The notes below the pieces were generated by a model that worked only from the letters and a program-made list of their open reading frames with translations, was not told where the DNA came from and searched no databases. 64,000 nucleotides of DNA, from assembly GCA_913043285.1 (NCBI GenBank), contig CAJWML010000008.1, positions 1-64,000 of the forward strand, written 5' to 3'. The position numbers and the translations under genes were made by a program. Shown in pieces: positions 1 to 7,943 of this stretch. Source of the DNA: CAKZNE01 sp002695025. GTDB lineage: Bacteria; Bacteroidota; Bacteroidia; Flavobacteriales; Schleiferiaceae. Each line of letters opens with the position of its first letter. Positions within the stretch are counted from its first letter, which is position 1.

Positions 1-79
1 GCTGGTGACTGCAAGAAGGGAGGAACGACCGACTGGAAGGAACCTGCTGGAGGCATATTGCTTTATTAAATGTGTACTT
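1..79. other. left-edge sequence, unassigned
   Basis: The window opens with about 60 bases that look more G+C-rich than the gene that follows. On the plus strand an open frame runs from base 1 to a TAA at 67-69, and a second plus frame stays open further. Either could be the 3' end of a gene outside the window, but about 20 residues are too few to recognise. I assign no function. Confidence 0.2.
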
Positions 80-289
80 TCAATTGCAACAAGATTTGTC
101 CTGCTGAATCGGTGGACAATTTACCGTACCATAACTGCAATAGACGCAGCAGTCACCTTTTTTGGGTTTTAATACTTTGGAGCAGTTCTCGCATTCATAG
201 AAGTATTGACAGGCATCCGTAGGCATGGTTTCTTCTTTCTGAAAACCGCATTTTGGACAAGTAATGATTGACGTTGATATAATTTTCAT
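80..289 (-). CDS. GDCCVxC-domain small Cys-rich protein (copy 1)
   Basis: This is a 69-residue soluble protein with 11 cysteines. It has an N-terminal CPKC knuckle, a central CQYFYECENC segment and the diagnostic GDCCVYCSYG motif. The family is known as GDCCVxC domain (seleno)proteins, often found near metal-resistance genes, and its biochemical role is not established. The Cys pattern suggests soft-metal binding, which is inference. I chose the ATG at 287-289, with a purine-rich stretch upstream, over an in-frame GTG two codons earlier. It is the last gene of the mercury-type operon, 20 bases after the flavoprotein gene. A second copy lies at 30067-30291. Both copies use cysteine codons, not an in-frame TGA. 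Confidence 0.85.
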   Translation of the reverse strand: MKIISTSIITCPKCGFQKEETMPTDACQYFYECENCSKVLKPKKGDCCVYCSYGTVNCPPIQQDKSCCN

Positions 290-309
290 ATTCACTCTTT
301 TCGTAATTC

Positions 310-1656
310 TTAAACCATGTATGAGAGATCTGAACCGAAGGTTGGATAGGCATAGATCATCTTTTTTAAATCCTTTGATTTCAATCCGGCTGTAATGGCT
401 ATCGCAAAAAGATTAATGGTTTCGGCTGCCTCTGGGCCAATCAGATGTGCTCCCAGCAACTGACCACTATTTTTATCAGTGATGGTTTTAAAAGCGTACT
501 GATTTTCATTTAGCCGTTTTGCATTGAACCAGGAACTGGCTTCCTGGTAATTTACAGACACATCGATATTCTTTGCCTTAGCAGTCTGCTCCGTTAGACC
601 CACAGCAGCAATGGAAGGAAGGGTGAAAACCACCGAGGGAATTGCACCATAATTAACAGATTTTTTATTTCCATTAATGATATTAGAGGCTACAACGTGA
701 CCTTCCATGACCGCAACCGGAGTCAGTGGCAAACCATCAGTATCAGCTGTATCGCCAGCCGCATAAACGTGCGGATTTGAAACACTTTGCAGGTGCCGGT
801 TTACTTCAACACCATTATTGCCATGGGAAACTCCGGCTTTATCCAGGGCTAAATCTGCAATGGCCGGCACTCGACCGGAGGAATTAAAAACAGCTTCGGC
901 CTGAAAATGCACCTCCTTTTCATCTTGTCGGCCTTTAACGATTAGTGTGTTTTCTTCTTTGTGAATTTCTAATGCTTCAGTTTTCAGATGGATTTTAACG
1001 CCTAATTTTTCTGTAGCCGACTGTAGATGTTTCACGATGTCTGGGTCAAAATTCTCCAGGGAGTGAGTTCCACGGTGAATAATGGTAACCTCTGCGCCTG
1101 CCCGGGCCGCAATGTGGGCAAACTCAAAGGCAATATAACCGCCTCCTATGAATAAGATGGAGTCAGGCAATACATCAAGATTCAGAAAGTCTGTACTCGT
1201 CAATGCATAATTTGCCCCCAGTATTCCCAGCGGACGTGGTTGAGCACCGGTAGCTATGAGGATCTTTCCAGCCTCTATCTGCTCATTTCCTAATTGAAGT
1301 TTGTTCTTTCCAATAAATTCAGCTTTTTCATGAAAAGACTTTACCCCATTTTTACGGAAGCCTTTTTCTACTTTAGCAGGCATTGGTTCCGTAAAGGTGT
1401 TTTTAAAGCGCATCAAGTCGCTCCAGTTTATTTCCGGCTTTCCGGTAATTCCTTTTCCCTGGAGATTCTCTGCCATATTTGTTGCTTCAGTGGCACTGAT
1501 TAATACCTTCTTTGGATCGCAACCCCTCAGCGCACACGTGCCTCCGTAAGGTAATTCATCGGTAATGCCTACCGATAAACCAGAAGCAGCACATTTATTT
1601 GCGACAGTGATACCTGCCATTCCAGCGCCAATTATAAATACATCAAAATGCTGCAT
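310..1656 (-). CDS. FAD-dependent disulfide oxidoreductase, MerA-like
   Basis: This 448-residue protein belongs to the glutathione reductase/dihydrolipoyl dehydrogenase/mercuric reductase superfamily. An FAD-binding GAGMAG lies at about residues 10-15, and the redox-active CALRGC places Cys41 and Cys46 beside the flavin. The NAD(P)H site GGGYIAFE is near residue 170 and the second FAD motif AAGDTADT near residue 300. It lacks the N-terminal HMA domain and the C-terminal vicinal Cys pair of classical MerA. The position of the usual HPT motif reads YPTFGSD, so the His-Glu dyad of lipoamide dehydrogenases is missing. The gene starts 3 bases after merTP ends, which suggests a role in reducing Hg(II) or a thiol carrier. 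True mercuric reductase activity is unproven. Confidence 0.85.
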   Translation of the reverse strand: MQHFDVFIIGAGMAGITVANKCAASGLSVGITDELPYGGTCALRGCDPKKVLISATEATNMAENLQGKGITGKPEINWSDLMRFKNTFTEPMPAKVEKGFRKNGVKSFHEKAEFIGKNKLQLGNEQIEAGKILIATGAQPRPLGILGANYALTSTDFLNLDVLPDSILFIGGGYIAFEFAHIAARAGAEVTIIHRGTHSLENFDPDIVKHLQSATEKLGVKIHLKTEALEIHKEENTLIVKGRQDEKEVHFQAEAVFNSSGRVPAIADLALDKAGVSHGNNGVEVNRHLQSVSNPHVYAAGDTADTDGLPLTPVAVMEGHVVASNIINGNKKSVNYGAIPSVVFTLPSIAAVGLTEQTAKAKNIDVSVNYQEASSWFNAKRLNENQYAFKTITDKNSGQLLGAHLIGPEAAETINLFAIAITAGLKSKDLKKMIYAYPTFGSDLSYMV

Positions 1657-1659
1657 GGG

Positions 1660-2274
1660 TTATTGATTTTTTATGTCGGTCACTTTATAACCTGTGCTAT
1701 TGATTGCTTTTTCAATTTCACCGACTGAAGTTTTAGAGGAATCAAACTGTACGATGGCATTTTCATTTTCATAAGAAGCTTTCACGCCCACGATACCATC
1801 CAATTTATTCACTTCATGGCTGACATGTTCTTCGCACCCTGTGCAGGTCATGCCACTTACAGAAAAGGTTGCTGTTTGAACGTTTTGCCGATCAACAACA
1901 ATCACTTGTCGATCCTGCTTGGGATAAAAAACATCTGCGTAGAGCGGAAATGCCAGCATCAATCCAGCAAAAACGGTGACTATGCCCAGGAATTTTTTGG
2001 ATTGCCAGAAAGACGGCTTTTCATCATCCTCACAAGCACAATCAATTTCTTCTTTAGAACGTGGCTTTAATTTTTGATACCAGGCAAAGCCCAAAACAAG
2101 TATGGTAATGCCTATCAGGTAGGGCCGTGCAGGATCAAGCCATGAGAAAGTTGAGGCTGCACCGCTGGCGCCTGCGATCAGAGCCAACACCGGTGTTATA
2201 CAACATAGTGATGCTGCAATCGCAGCAACTATCCCTGTTCCTAAAAGTCCTTTGGATGATTTACTTTCACTCAT
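1660..2274 (-). CDS. merTP: mercuric transport protein MerTP (MerT-MerP fusion)
   Basis: This 204-residue inner-membrane protein fuses a MerT-like transporter to a MerP-like metal-binding domain. The first membrane segment carries the vicinal pair Cys24-Cys25 (SLCCITP) typical of MerT. Two further segments lie near residues 50-65 and 92-112. A cytoplasmic-loop pair, Cys79 and Cys81 (CACEDDEK), lies between the second and third segments. The C-terminal domain from about residue 134 is an HMA fold with GMTCTGC (Cys144, Cys147). MerT/MerP proteins bring Hg(II) into the cytoplasm for reduction, and the fused form is usual in Bacteroidota. Its start overlaps the end of the ArsR gene by four bases (ATGA), so the two are probably translationally coupled. 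Confidence 0.93.
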   Translation of the reverse strand: MSESKSSKGLLGTGIVAAIAASLCCITPVLALIAGASGAASTFSWLDPARPYLIGITILVLGFAWYQKLKPRSKEEIDCACEDDEKPSFWQSKKFLGIVTVFAGLMLAFPLYADVFYPKQDRQVIVVDRQNVQTATFSVSGMTCTGCEEHVSHEVNKLDGIVGVKASYENENAIVQFDSSKTSVGEIEKAINSTGYKVTDIKNQ

Positions 2275-2657
2275 TGTGTAGCTTCTTTTATGGATGGAAC
2301 CCGAAGATTTTCCAGCATTGGTTTCAAATCTTTTAATGCTTCATTTTCCAGCGAATAGAAGATGGTCTTGCCTTCTTTTCTTGAAATAATAATCCGTCCG
2401 TCTCGCATTTTCCGCAGGTGCTGTGAAACAGCCGGAACGCTCATTTGTAGGATGTCCGCTAAGTCGCAGGGGCAAAGTTCTCGTTCTAAAAAGAGGAGGT
2501 AAAGCATCTTCAGGCGCACTTCATTTCCTGCCAAAGCAAGCACAGAGGCTAACTGATTTACCTGAGGCTGGAGATTTTCCAATTCGGACCTTCCTCTTAC
2601 AATTTGCGCCTGGTCTGCCTCGGCACGTATACAATTTATAGGATCTGCTTTTGACAT
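2271..2657 (-). CDS. ArsR/SmtB-family metal-responsive repressor
   Basis: This is a 128-residue winged-helix regulator. The ELCPCDLAD segment (Cys62, Cys64) is the alpha-3 metal-sensing motif of ArsR/CadC-type repressors, and the recognition helix reads SVPAVSQHLRKM. An extra Cys9 near the N terminus could add a ligand. These proteins repress their own operon and release DNA when they bind As, Cd, Pb, Zn or Hg. It is the first gene of the mer-type operon and sits just behind a good Bacteroidota promoter (2675-2706) with an overlapping inverted repeat. An ArsR protein here, in place of MerR, suggests derepression by mercury. The inducing metal cannot be read from the sequence. Confidence 0.93.
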   Translation of the reverse strand: MSKADPINCIRAEADQAQIVRGRSELENLQPQVNQLASVLALAGNEVRLKMLYLLFLERELCPCDLADILQMSVPAVSQHLRKMRDGRIIISRKEGKTIFYSLENEALKDLKPMLENLRVPSIKEATQ

Positions 2658-2674
2658 TCTGCTTCACTTTATCA

Positions 2675-2706
2675 CAAAGGTACATTACTGTTGTTATTTA
2701 AGCAAA
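2675..2706 (-). promoter_or_regulatory. Bacteroidota-type promoter of the arsR-mer operon
   Basis: Read on the minus strand, a -33 element TTTG (2703-2706) is followed after 20 bases by TACCTTTG (2675-2682). This matches the Bacteroidota -7 consensus TAnnTTTG exactly. The ArsR start codon lies 17 bases downstream of the -7 element, so the leader is very short. The spacing and both elements are seen directly. Promoter activity is inferred. Confidence 0.75.
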
Positions 2707-2715
2707 TGATTAAAT
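2696..2715. promoter_or_regulatory. candidate ArsR operator (inverted repeat)
   Basis: ATTTAA (2696-2701) and TTAAAT (2710-2715) form a perfect 6-base inverted repeat around an 8-base centre. It covers the -33 element of the arsR promoter. ArsR/SmtB proteins bind A+T-rich imperfect palindromes at this kind of position, so it is the best operator candidate here. The repeat is short and A+T-rich, so chance remains possible. Confidence 0.4.
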
Positions 2716-2787
2716 GTAGTAGAAAACATTTTTCGCCAAAATCTTAATTGCGCTCTTGTACATTACACGGAATGAGACAAGGATGAA

Positions 2788-3123
2788 CTACGTTGATCTT
2801 GGAGCATACATGATAATCAGCACACCCAGCAATGCAACAGCGCCTCCGATAAGATCATATTTGTCGGGTATAATTCCATCCACTTTCCAGCCCCAGATAA
2901 TAGCCATCACAATGAAAATGCCGCCATAGGCTGCATACACACGGCCAAAATTTGCCGGTTGCAAGGTGGCCACCACTCCATATCCTATTAATATAAGACC
3001 ACCCAAAATACCAATCCACCAAGGCTTACCTTCCCTTAAGCTGAGCCAAACCATGTAACCGCCTCCGATTTCGAATAAGCCGGCTAATACAAAAAGAAAC
3101 ATTGATTTTATAATTGTAATCAT
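2788..3123 (-). CDS. YnfA-family (UPF0060) small membrane protein
   Basis: This 111-residue protein has four predicted membrane segments and matches the YnfA/UPF0060 family, which resembles small multidrug resistance transporters. Recognisable family features include the early GLFEIGGGYMVW segment and the C-terminal GGAVALLGVLIIMYAPR. Its substrate is unknown. YnfA relatives have been linked to efflux of cationic compounds, and their genes often lie in metal-resistance clusters. It overlaps the preceding DUF3703 gene by four bases (3120-3123) and lies 130 bases from the ArsR gene, beyond that gene's promoter. Confidence 0.9.
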   Translation of the reverse strand: MITIIKSMFLFVLAGLFEIGGGYMVWLSLREGKPWWIGILGGLILIGYGVVATLQPANFGRVYAAYGGIFIVMAIIWGWKVDGIIPDKYDLIGGAVALLGVLIIMYAPRST

Positions 3124-3485
3124 TTTACTCTGCTAATTATTTGTTGTATATCCTGAGGTATTTCCATTGGTCTAAGAGACGGTACATTGGCCCCGCCTGT
3201 ATTGCCTACAGGAATTTTTCCAACAAAAGATTTTACGCCTCCCACCAGTAATCGTGGTATTTGTCCTATCACCTCTTTGGTACTTTTAATTCTGATACCA
3301 AAGAAAAGCATCTTCCAATGCACATAGCTGTGTTCCCAGGGATAAGCCTGGCCTATTATATGTGCCCGTTCAAGGTGTCTCCAGGCAATGCTGAATTGGT
3401 TCTTTTCCAGGGCAGCCCGATATGCTCTAAGCTCCTGTTCGAAGTAGGGCTGTAACCTGGCAGGCATAATGGTGTTGAGTTTCAT
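3120..3485 (-). CDS. DUF3703 family protein
   Basis: This is a 121-residue soluble protein. The segment WRHLERAHIIGQ, followed by WEHSYVHWKMLFFGIR, gives the spaced His pattern characteristic of DUF3703. The C terminus contains GNTGGANVP, also conserved in the family. The biochemical role is unknown. The family tends to accompany mercury, arsenic or cation-efflux genes, as here. Several conserved His residues could bind a metal, which is inference. The next gene (YnfA) overlaps it by four bases, so the pair is likely co-translated. Confidence 0.85.
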   Translation of the reverse strand: MKLNTIMPARLQPYFEQELRAYRAALEKNQFSIAWRHLERAHIIGQAYPWEHSYVHWKMLFFGIRIKSTKEVIGQIPRLLVGGVKSFVGKIPVGNTGGANVPSLRPMEIPQDIQQIISRVK

Positions 3486-3506
3486 ATTATTTGCTTAATT
3501 CTCTTA

Positions 3507-4298
3507 TTATTTAGAAAGTTTTAAAATGCGAATAGCGCCCCGCATCACAAAGGCGAACACGATTCCACCAATTAACAGGTCCGGCCATTTGCTGTTTAGA
3601 AAATAAACCAGTACACCAGCCAGTATTACCCCTGCATTGACGATGATGTCATTGGAAGTGAAAATAGCACTGGCCTGCATGTGGGCCTCTTTGCTTTTTG
3701 CCTTGTTAATCAGCCATAGCGAGACCAAGTTACCCGTTAAAGCCAGCAGAGAAACGATAATCATCCACTGGAAAAGGGGTGTTTCACTTTGGGTAAAGAA
3801 CCTGCGTAGTACTTCTGAAAATCCCAGTAAAGCCAGCCCCATCTGAAAATAACCACTGAGTTTAGCTACCTTTTTCTTGCGAGAAATAGCTGCTCCCACA
3901 GCAAATAGGCTCAGGGCATAAACAATAGAATCAGCCAGCATATCCAACGAGTCGGCTATCAGGCCCATTGAGCTGGATATCCAGCCGGTGGTTATTTCGG
4001 CTACAAAAAATCCAAAATTGATGCCCAGCACCCACCAGAGTATTTTCTTGTGCTTGGTCTCGTCTTCGGCAATAGGCATTTCTGCCTCAGAAGTATCCTG
4101 GAGTTGATCGTTGAGGTTTAGTTCACTGATGGCATTTTGTATAGGCAGTACTTCATCCTGATGAAATACTTCCAGCTTACGTGCCGGAATGTCAAACTCC
4201 AGGTGCTTTACCTGACTGAGAGGTTTCAGCTTCATGCGGATCATTTGCTCCTCGGAGGGGCAGTCCATCTTGGTTATTTTGAATGTGCTTTTATTCAA
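3507..4298 (-). CDS. CDF-type cation transporter with N-terminal HMA-like domain
   Basis: This 263-residue membrane protein has an N-terminal ferredoxin-like domain of about 75 residues. That domain carries only a single Cys (KMDCPSEEQ) in place of the HMA CxxC. A cation diffusion facilitator membrane domain follows. The TM2 metal-site signature is present as ADSLDMLADS. The TM5 site reads SNDIIVN where typical CDF proteins have HxxxD, so the site is atypical. The usual C-terminal cytoplasmic domain is absent, since the protein ends a few residues after the last membrane helix. Export of a divalent or soft metal from the cytoplasm is likely, but the metal is not assignable. Confidence 0.85.
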   Translation of the reverse strand: MNKSTFKITKMDCPSEEQMIRMKLKPLSQVKHLEFDIPARKLEVFHQDEVLPIQNAISELNLNDQLQDTSEAEMPIAEDETKHKKILWWVLGINFGFFVAEITTGWISSSMGLIADSLDMLADSIVYALSLFAVGAAISRKKKVAKLSGYFQMGLALLGFSEVLRRFFTQSETPLFQWMIIVSLLALTGNLVSLWLINKAKSKEAHMQASAIFTSNDIIVNAGVILAGVLVYFLNSKWPDLLIGGIVFAFVMRGAIRILKLSK

Positions 4299-4356
4299 CG
4301 TTAATTACAATATAGTTTCAGATTATTCATTTTCATTTTTTATAGGGCAGGTCATT

Positions 4357-4388
4357 TGATGAAAGAATCTTTGGGAAAATTTTCATCA
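4357..4388. other. 8-bp inverted repeat upstream of the CDF gene
   Basis: TGATGAAA (4357-4364) and TTTCATCA (4381-4388) form a perfect 8-base inverted repeat with a 16-base loop. It lies in the 156-base gap between the DUF305 gene and the CDF gene. There is no U-run on the minus-strand transcript side, so a classical terminator is doubtful. It could be an operator or an RNA hairpin. Nothing else in the gap is recognisable. Confidence 0.35.
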
Positions 4389-4454
4389 GTACCAAAGCAA
4401 AAGATGATGCCGGATGTTTTTGGCGACTACAGAAGTTAATATTAGTTTAGGCTA

Positions 4455-5018
4455 TTATTCATTCAGATTTCGTGTTTCTTCCTCAAGCAAACCTTCAAAC
4501 TTAGGCACAGGCCTGTTTTTCTTTTCTTCTTCTGTTTCCACCACACCATTTTTTCTTATGTCATTGATCAACCATTGCATTTCCATGATTTCCCTCCGTT
4601 GGGCTTTGATAATTTCATCAGCAAGTTTCCTTACCCGCACATCCTTAATCTGGGCACGCTCACTTGTAAGAATAGCTATAGAATGATGCGGAATCATACC
4701 TTCCATATAGTCAACATCTGTAACGGTAACCTGACTTCTTACCAGTCCAATGCCACCAGCGATGAGCAAAATACCCAACGAAATGACTGCTAAATTGGCA
4801 CTAACCTTCTTGTACATATTAAGCATAAACAATAGCATGATAATAGTCATGGACCCGGCCATAATCAGCGTCATAAAAAGTCTTGTTTCACTAAACCAAA
4901 AATGGTCAATGATTTGGTAAGAATTGGTGTACATCAAGAAGTACATTGCTACCATAGCGGTTGCAATCATTGCAAAAAATTTAGCGTAATTGTTTTCGTG
5001 TTTGTGTTCGTTTTGCAT
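4455..5018 (-). CDS. DUF305 membrane protein (copy 1)
   Basis: This 187-residue protein has three N-terminal membrane segments (about residues 14-32, 45-68 and 76-94), followed by a DUF305 helical domain. The family signature is MEGMIPHHSIAI with His111-His112, then a long Arg/Glu-rich helix. DUF305 proteins belong to the ferritin-like/CopM group, and some members bind copper or silver. The hydrophilic domain is probably extracytoplasmic. A close paralogue at 26233-26802 shares nearly the whole sequence, which points to duplication within the locus. It lies between the P1B-4 ATPase gene and the CDF transporter gene. Confidence 0.9.
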   Translation of the reverse strand: MQNEHKHENNYAKFFAMIATAMVAMYFLMYTNSYQIIDHFWFSETRLFMTLIMAGSMTIIMLLFMLNMYKKVSANLAVISLGILLIAGGIGLVRSQVTVTDVDYMEGMIPHHSIAILTSERAQIKDVRVRKLADEIIKAQRREIMEMQWLINDIRKNGVVETEEEKKNRPVPKFEGLLEEETRNLNE

Positions 5019-5071
5019 CTTAATTTATTTTGATTAGGTTATTAATTTATTCACTTACTCAGGTTTTGTTC

Positions 5072-7570
5072 TTACTTTTTATAAGCCAGCAATCTCAGGG
5101 CGTTGAAGACTACAACCAATGTAGAGCCTTCATGTATCAGTACCGCAATACCGATATTGGCCAGACCAAAAATGGTTGAAGGAATGAGCAAGGCCACTAT
5201 TCCCAGACTAACCCAGAGATTTTGCTTGATAATGCCTTTGGCCTTTCTACTTAAACCAATAGCAAAAGGTAAGGTTTCCAGCTTATCGGCCATCAGAGCA
5301 ATGTCAGCTGTTTCCAGAGCCACATCACTTCCTGCCGCTCCCATGGCTATTCCTACCGTACTGTTGGCCATGGCCGGGGCATCATTCACGCCATCGCCTA
5401 CCATGGCTACTTTATCTTCTTTTTGTCTAAGCTCTTTAATGGCTTCTACCTTTTCTTCTGGTAGCAAACTGCCCCAGGCATCTGTAAGGCCTATTTCTTT
5501 AGCTACTGCATCCGCCACTTTTTGATTATCTCCAGTCAGCATGATCATGCGCTTGATGCCTATTTTCTTAAGCTGATCGAGTGTGTTTTTTGCTTCTTTT
5601 CTAGGAGTGTCCATCAAAGCAACTATGCCGATGTATGTATTATTTTGACGAATCAGCATCGTGGTATTTCCATCGGATTCTAATGCTTTTACTTTTTCTT
5701 CAATCGCTTTCGATGGTTTTTTATCATCCAGAGATTCAAACAAGTCCAGATTGCCGATGTATACTTTGTCATTTCCTAACTGAGCTTTGATTCCCTTGCC
5801 TAAAACCGCTTCGAGATCTTTGGCTTCAGGTATCTCTGAATCTTTCAATCGCTCTTTTCCATCCCGTACTATTGCTTTGGCTAAAGGATGGTCGCTGAGT
5901 TTCTCGACAGCTATGGCTGTTTTGAGCACCTCATCTTCATTTGCTTTATTCAGTGCTACAACTTCTGTCAGTTTAGGTTTTCCTTCGGTAAGTGTGCCTG
6001 TCTTGTCGAATGCCAATGCGGTAAGAACTCCCAGGTCTTCTAATGGTCGACCTCCCTTGATGAGTACACCACTTTTAGCTGCCCTTGCAACACCACTGAG
6101 TACTGCACTAGGGGTAGATATGGCCAAGGCACATGGACTGGCCGCCACTAAAACAGCCATTGCCCTGTAAAAACTTTCGCTGAATGTCTCATCGAGTACC
6201 AGAAAAGCGAAGTTTAGCAGTACTACCAGTATTAAAACGGATGGTACAAAGTACTTTTCGAATTTATCGGTAAACTGTTGGGTAGGGGATTTTTGAGTTT
6301 GCGCTTCGTTGACCAGTTTTACCAGGCGTGATAGGGTGGAGTCCTTGGCCTCTTTGATGACTTTTATTTCGAGGGTGTTATTGCCGTTAATGGTTCCAGA
6401 GAAAACCCTGTTTTCATCTTTGATGTCATCATCTTGAGACCATTCTTTTTCAGTGTCCTCCACTGGCTTTTTGTCAACGGGTACGCTTTCTCCTGTGATA
6501 GGTGCTTGATTCACTGTGCTTTGACCTATCACCACTACACCATCAGCAGAGATTTTGGTGTTTGGTTTGACTACTATGACATCACCTATCTTCAGCTCTT
6601 CAATGCCAACTTCACTGGTCTGTCCATTTTTCTTTAGCAATGCTGTTTTAGGAGCCAATTCTGCCAGTGCAGCAATGGATTTTCTTGCTTTGTTCATTGC
6701 ATAATGTTCCAATGCATGGCCAATGCTGAAAAGGAATAATAGAAGGGCGCCTTCTGCCCATTCGCCCAGAATGGCGGCTCCTATAGCTGCTACCAGCATT
6801 AAGAAATCAATTTCAAAGCCTCCTTTGGCTACCGTTTCAATTGCTTCTTTTGCTGTGAAATACCCTCCAAAGAAATATGCTCCAATGTAGAGTCCCATGC
6901 TTATCCATGATGGGACGGCTTGCAGGTAAGAGAGGCCAAAACCAATTCCTAATAATGCTCCACAGATGATGGAAAAGATCAGTTCGGTGTTTTTACCGAA
7001 AATGCCTCCGTGTGAATGGTCGTGTTCTGTAGCTTCTTTTTCAGAATCCTGCTTTTTGTGCAGGTGTTCCGGTTGACTTGAATCCTGAGAAGTGTTCTTA
7101 ATGTATCGTTCTACATCAACCTCGGTTGTGAGAATATCCAGGCCCTGCTTACGCAGGACCTTAAGAATTTCTTCTTCATTGATTTTGGCTGTTTCAAACT
7201 CAAGACCGATCATGCCGGAGGCAGAGACGGCTGCTTGCAAAACGCCTTCAAGTTTGGTGAGCGTTTCTTCAATTTTGCGTGCATGCCTGGTATGCCTGAT
7301 ACCATCTACTTCTATTAGTTTGTGCCCATATTTATCAAGAATGGAAGCACCTGTAAGAACGGCAAGCGTTTGAATACGGTCCAGGGAAATCTTCTCCGGA
7401 TCGTAGTGAAAACAAAGCTGCGGTATCCCATTGTCGGTTTTATCTGCTACATGAACTTTTTCTAGGCCTTCTGTATCCTGTAGGCTACTGATGAGCTTAT
7501 GTACACACTGATCTTTTTCGTCAGGTACCTCAGGCAGAATGAGGGGTATTTGTATCTGTAGTTTTTTCAT
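5072..7570 (-). CDS. P1B-4-type heavy-metal ATPase (Co/Zn/Fe-type)
   Basis: This 832-residue P-type ATPase has two degenerate N-terminal HMA-like domains without CxxC, then a His-rich linker (HLHKK and EHDHSHGG, residues 169-189). The membrane metal site is SPC at residues 478-480 in place of CPC. A C-terminal HEGST lies at residues 813-817. SPC with HEG(G/S)T is the established P1B-4 signature, associated with Co2+, Zn2+ or Fe2+ export. The TGES loop (359-362), the phosphorylated Asp522 in DKTGT, an SDHP nucleotide-site motif and GDGVND are all present. It overlaps the PII-like gene by four bases, so the two are probably produced together. Confidence 0.93.
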   Translation of the reverse strand: MKKLQIQIPLILPEVPDEKDQCVHKLISSLQDTEGLEKVHVADKTDNGIPQLCFHYDPEKISLDRIQTLAVLTGASILDKYGHKLIEVDGIRHTRHARKIEETLTKLEGVLQAAVSASGMIGLEFETAKINEEEILKVLRKQGLDILTTEVDVERYIKNTSQDSSQPEHLHKKQDSEKEATEHDHSHGGIFGKNTELIFSIICGALLGIGFGLSYLQAVPSWISMGLYIGAYFFGGYFTAKEAIETVAKGGFEIDFLMLVAAIGAAILGEWAEGALLLFLFSIGHALEHYAMNKARKSIAALAELAPKTALLKKNGQTSEVGIEELKIGDVIVVKPNTKISADGVVVIGQSTVNQAPITGESVPVDKKPVEDTEKEWSQDDDIKDENRVFSGTINGNNTLEIKVIKEAKDSTLSRLVKLVNEAQTQKSPTQQFTDKFEKYFVPSVLILVVLLNFAFLVLDETFSESFYRAMAVLVAASPCALAISTPSAVLSGVARAAKSGVLIKGGRPLEDLGVLTALAFDKTGTLTEGKPKLTEVVALNKANEDEVLKTAIAVEKLSDHPLAKAIVRDGKERLKDSEIPEAKDLEAVLGKGIKAQLGNDKVYIGNLDLFESLDDKKPSKAIEEKVKALESDGNTTMLIRQNNTYIGIVALMDTPRKEAKNTLDQLKKIGIKRMIMLTGDNQKVADAVAKEIGLTDAWGSLLPEEKVEAIKELRQKEDKVAMVGDGVNDAPAMANSTVGIAMGAAGSDVALETADIALMADKLETLPFAIGLSRKAKGIIKQNLWVSLGIVALLIPSTIFGLANIGIAVLIHEGSTLVVVFNALRLLAYKK

Positions 7571-7902
7571 AATACATGACGTAAGGATTCTCCAGTCTTA
7601 ATGCTATAAGCATCTATAATTGTTGTTATATAAATAATTCCATCACCTGGATCTGCTGTTTTTGCTTTCCCAATGATCAACTGCACGGCTTTTTCCACTT
7701 CTTCATTTTGGCATACCAGCTCCAGTTTTACTACGGGGCTATCGGTAATGTGAAAGTCAAGGGAAGGTGCGGCCCCTTTGGCTTTATGGGCCCCTGTGCC
7801 TTCGGCCTGAGAGATGGTCATACTTTTAAAGCCGGTTTCGGTCAGCGCTTCGATTACCACCTGTGCCCGCTTGGGCTTTATATATGCTTTTATTTCTTTC
7901 AT
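7567..7902 (-). CDS. PII-like signalling protein of the metal-efflux (PII-NG) type
   Basis: This 111-residue protein has a PII (GlnB/GlnK) fold. It begins MKEIKAYIKPKR, carries the nucleotide-binding GDGIIYIT segment near residue 90, and ends with the VIDAYSIKTGE-like strand. The T-loop (about residues 37-54, Gly/Ala/Lys-rich) lacks the uridylylated Tyr51 of GlnB. A PII branch called PII-NG has been described in operons with CusABC-type efflux pumps, and this placement fits. It sits between the RND adaptor gene (41 bases upstream) and the P1B-4 ATPase gene (4-base overlap). It may gate metal efflux in response to adenine nucleotides or a metabolite. The ligand is unknown. Confidence 0.88.
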   Translation of the reverse strand: MKEIKAYIKPKRAQVVIEALTETGFKSMTISQAEGTGAHKAKGAAPSLDFHITDSPVVKLELVCQNEEVEKAVQLIIGKAKTADPGDGIIYITTIIDAYSIKTGESLRHVL

Positions 7903-7943
7903 TTTCTCGATTTTTTTGTTATAAAAATTGCCTACCTACTGAT

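Noticed and set aside
1..79. Partial gene or IS end at the left edge
   Set aside because: About 20 codons without any recognisable motif cannot support a call.
310..1656. Naming this gene merA with confidence
   Set aside because: It lacks the N-terminal metal domain and the C-terminal Cys pair needed for classical mercuric reductase, so only a MerA-like call is justified.
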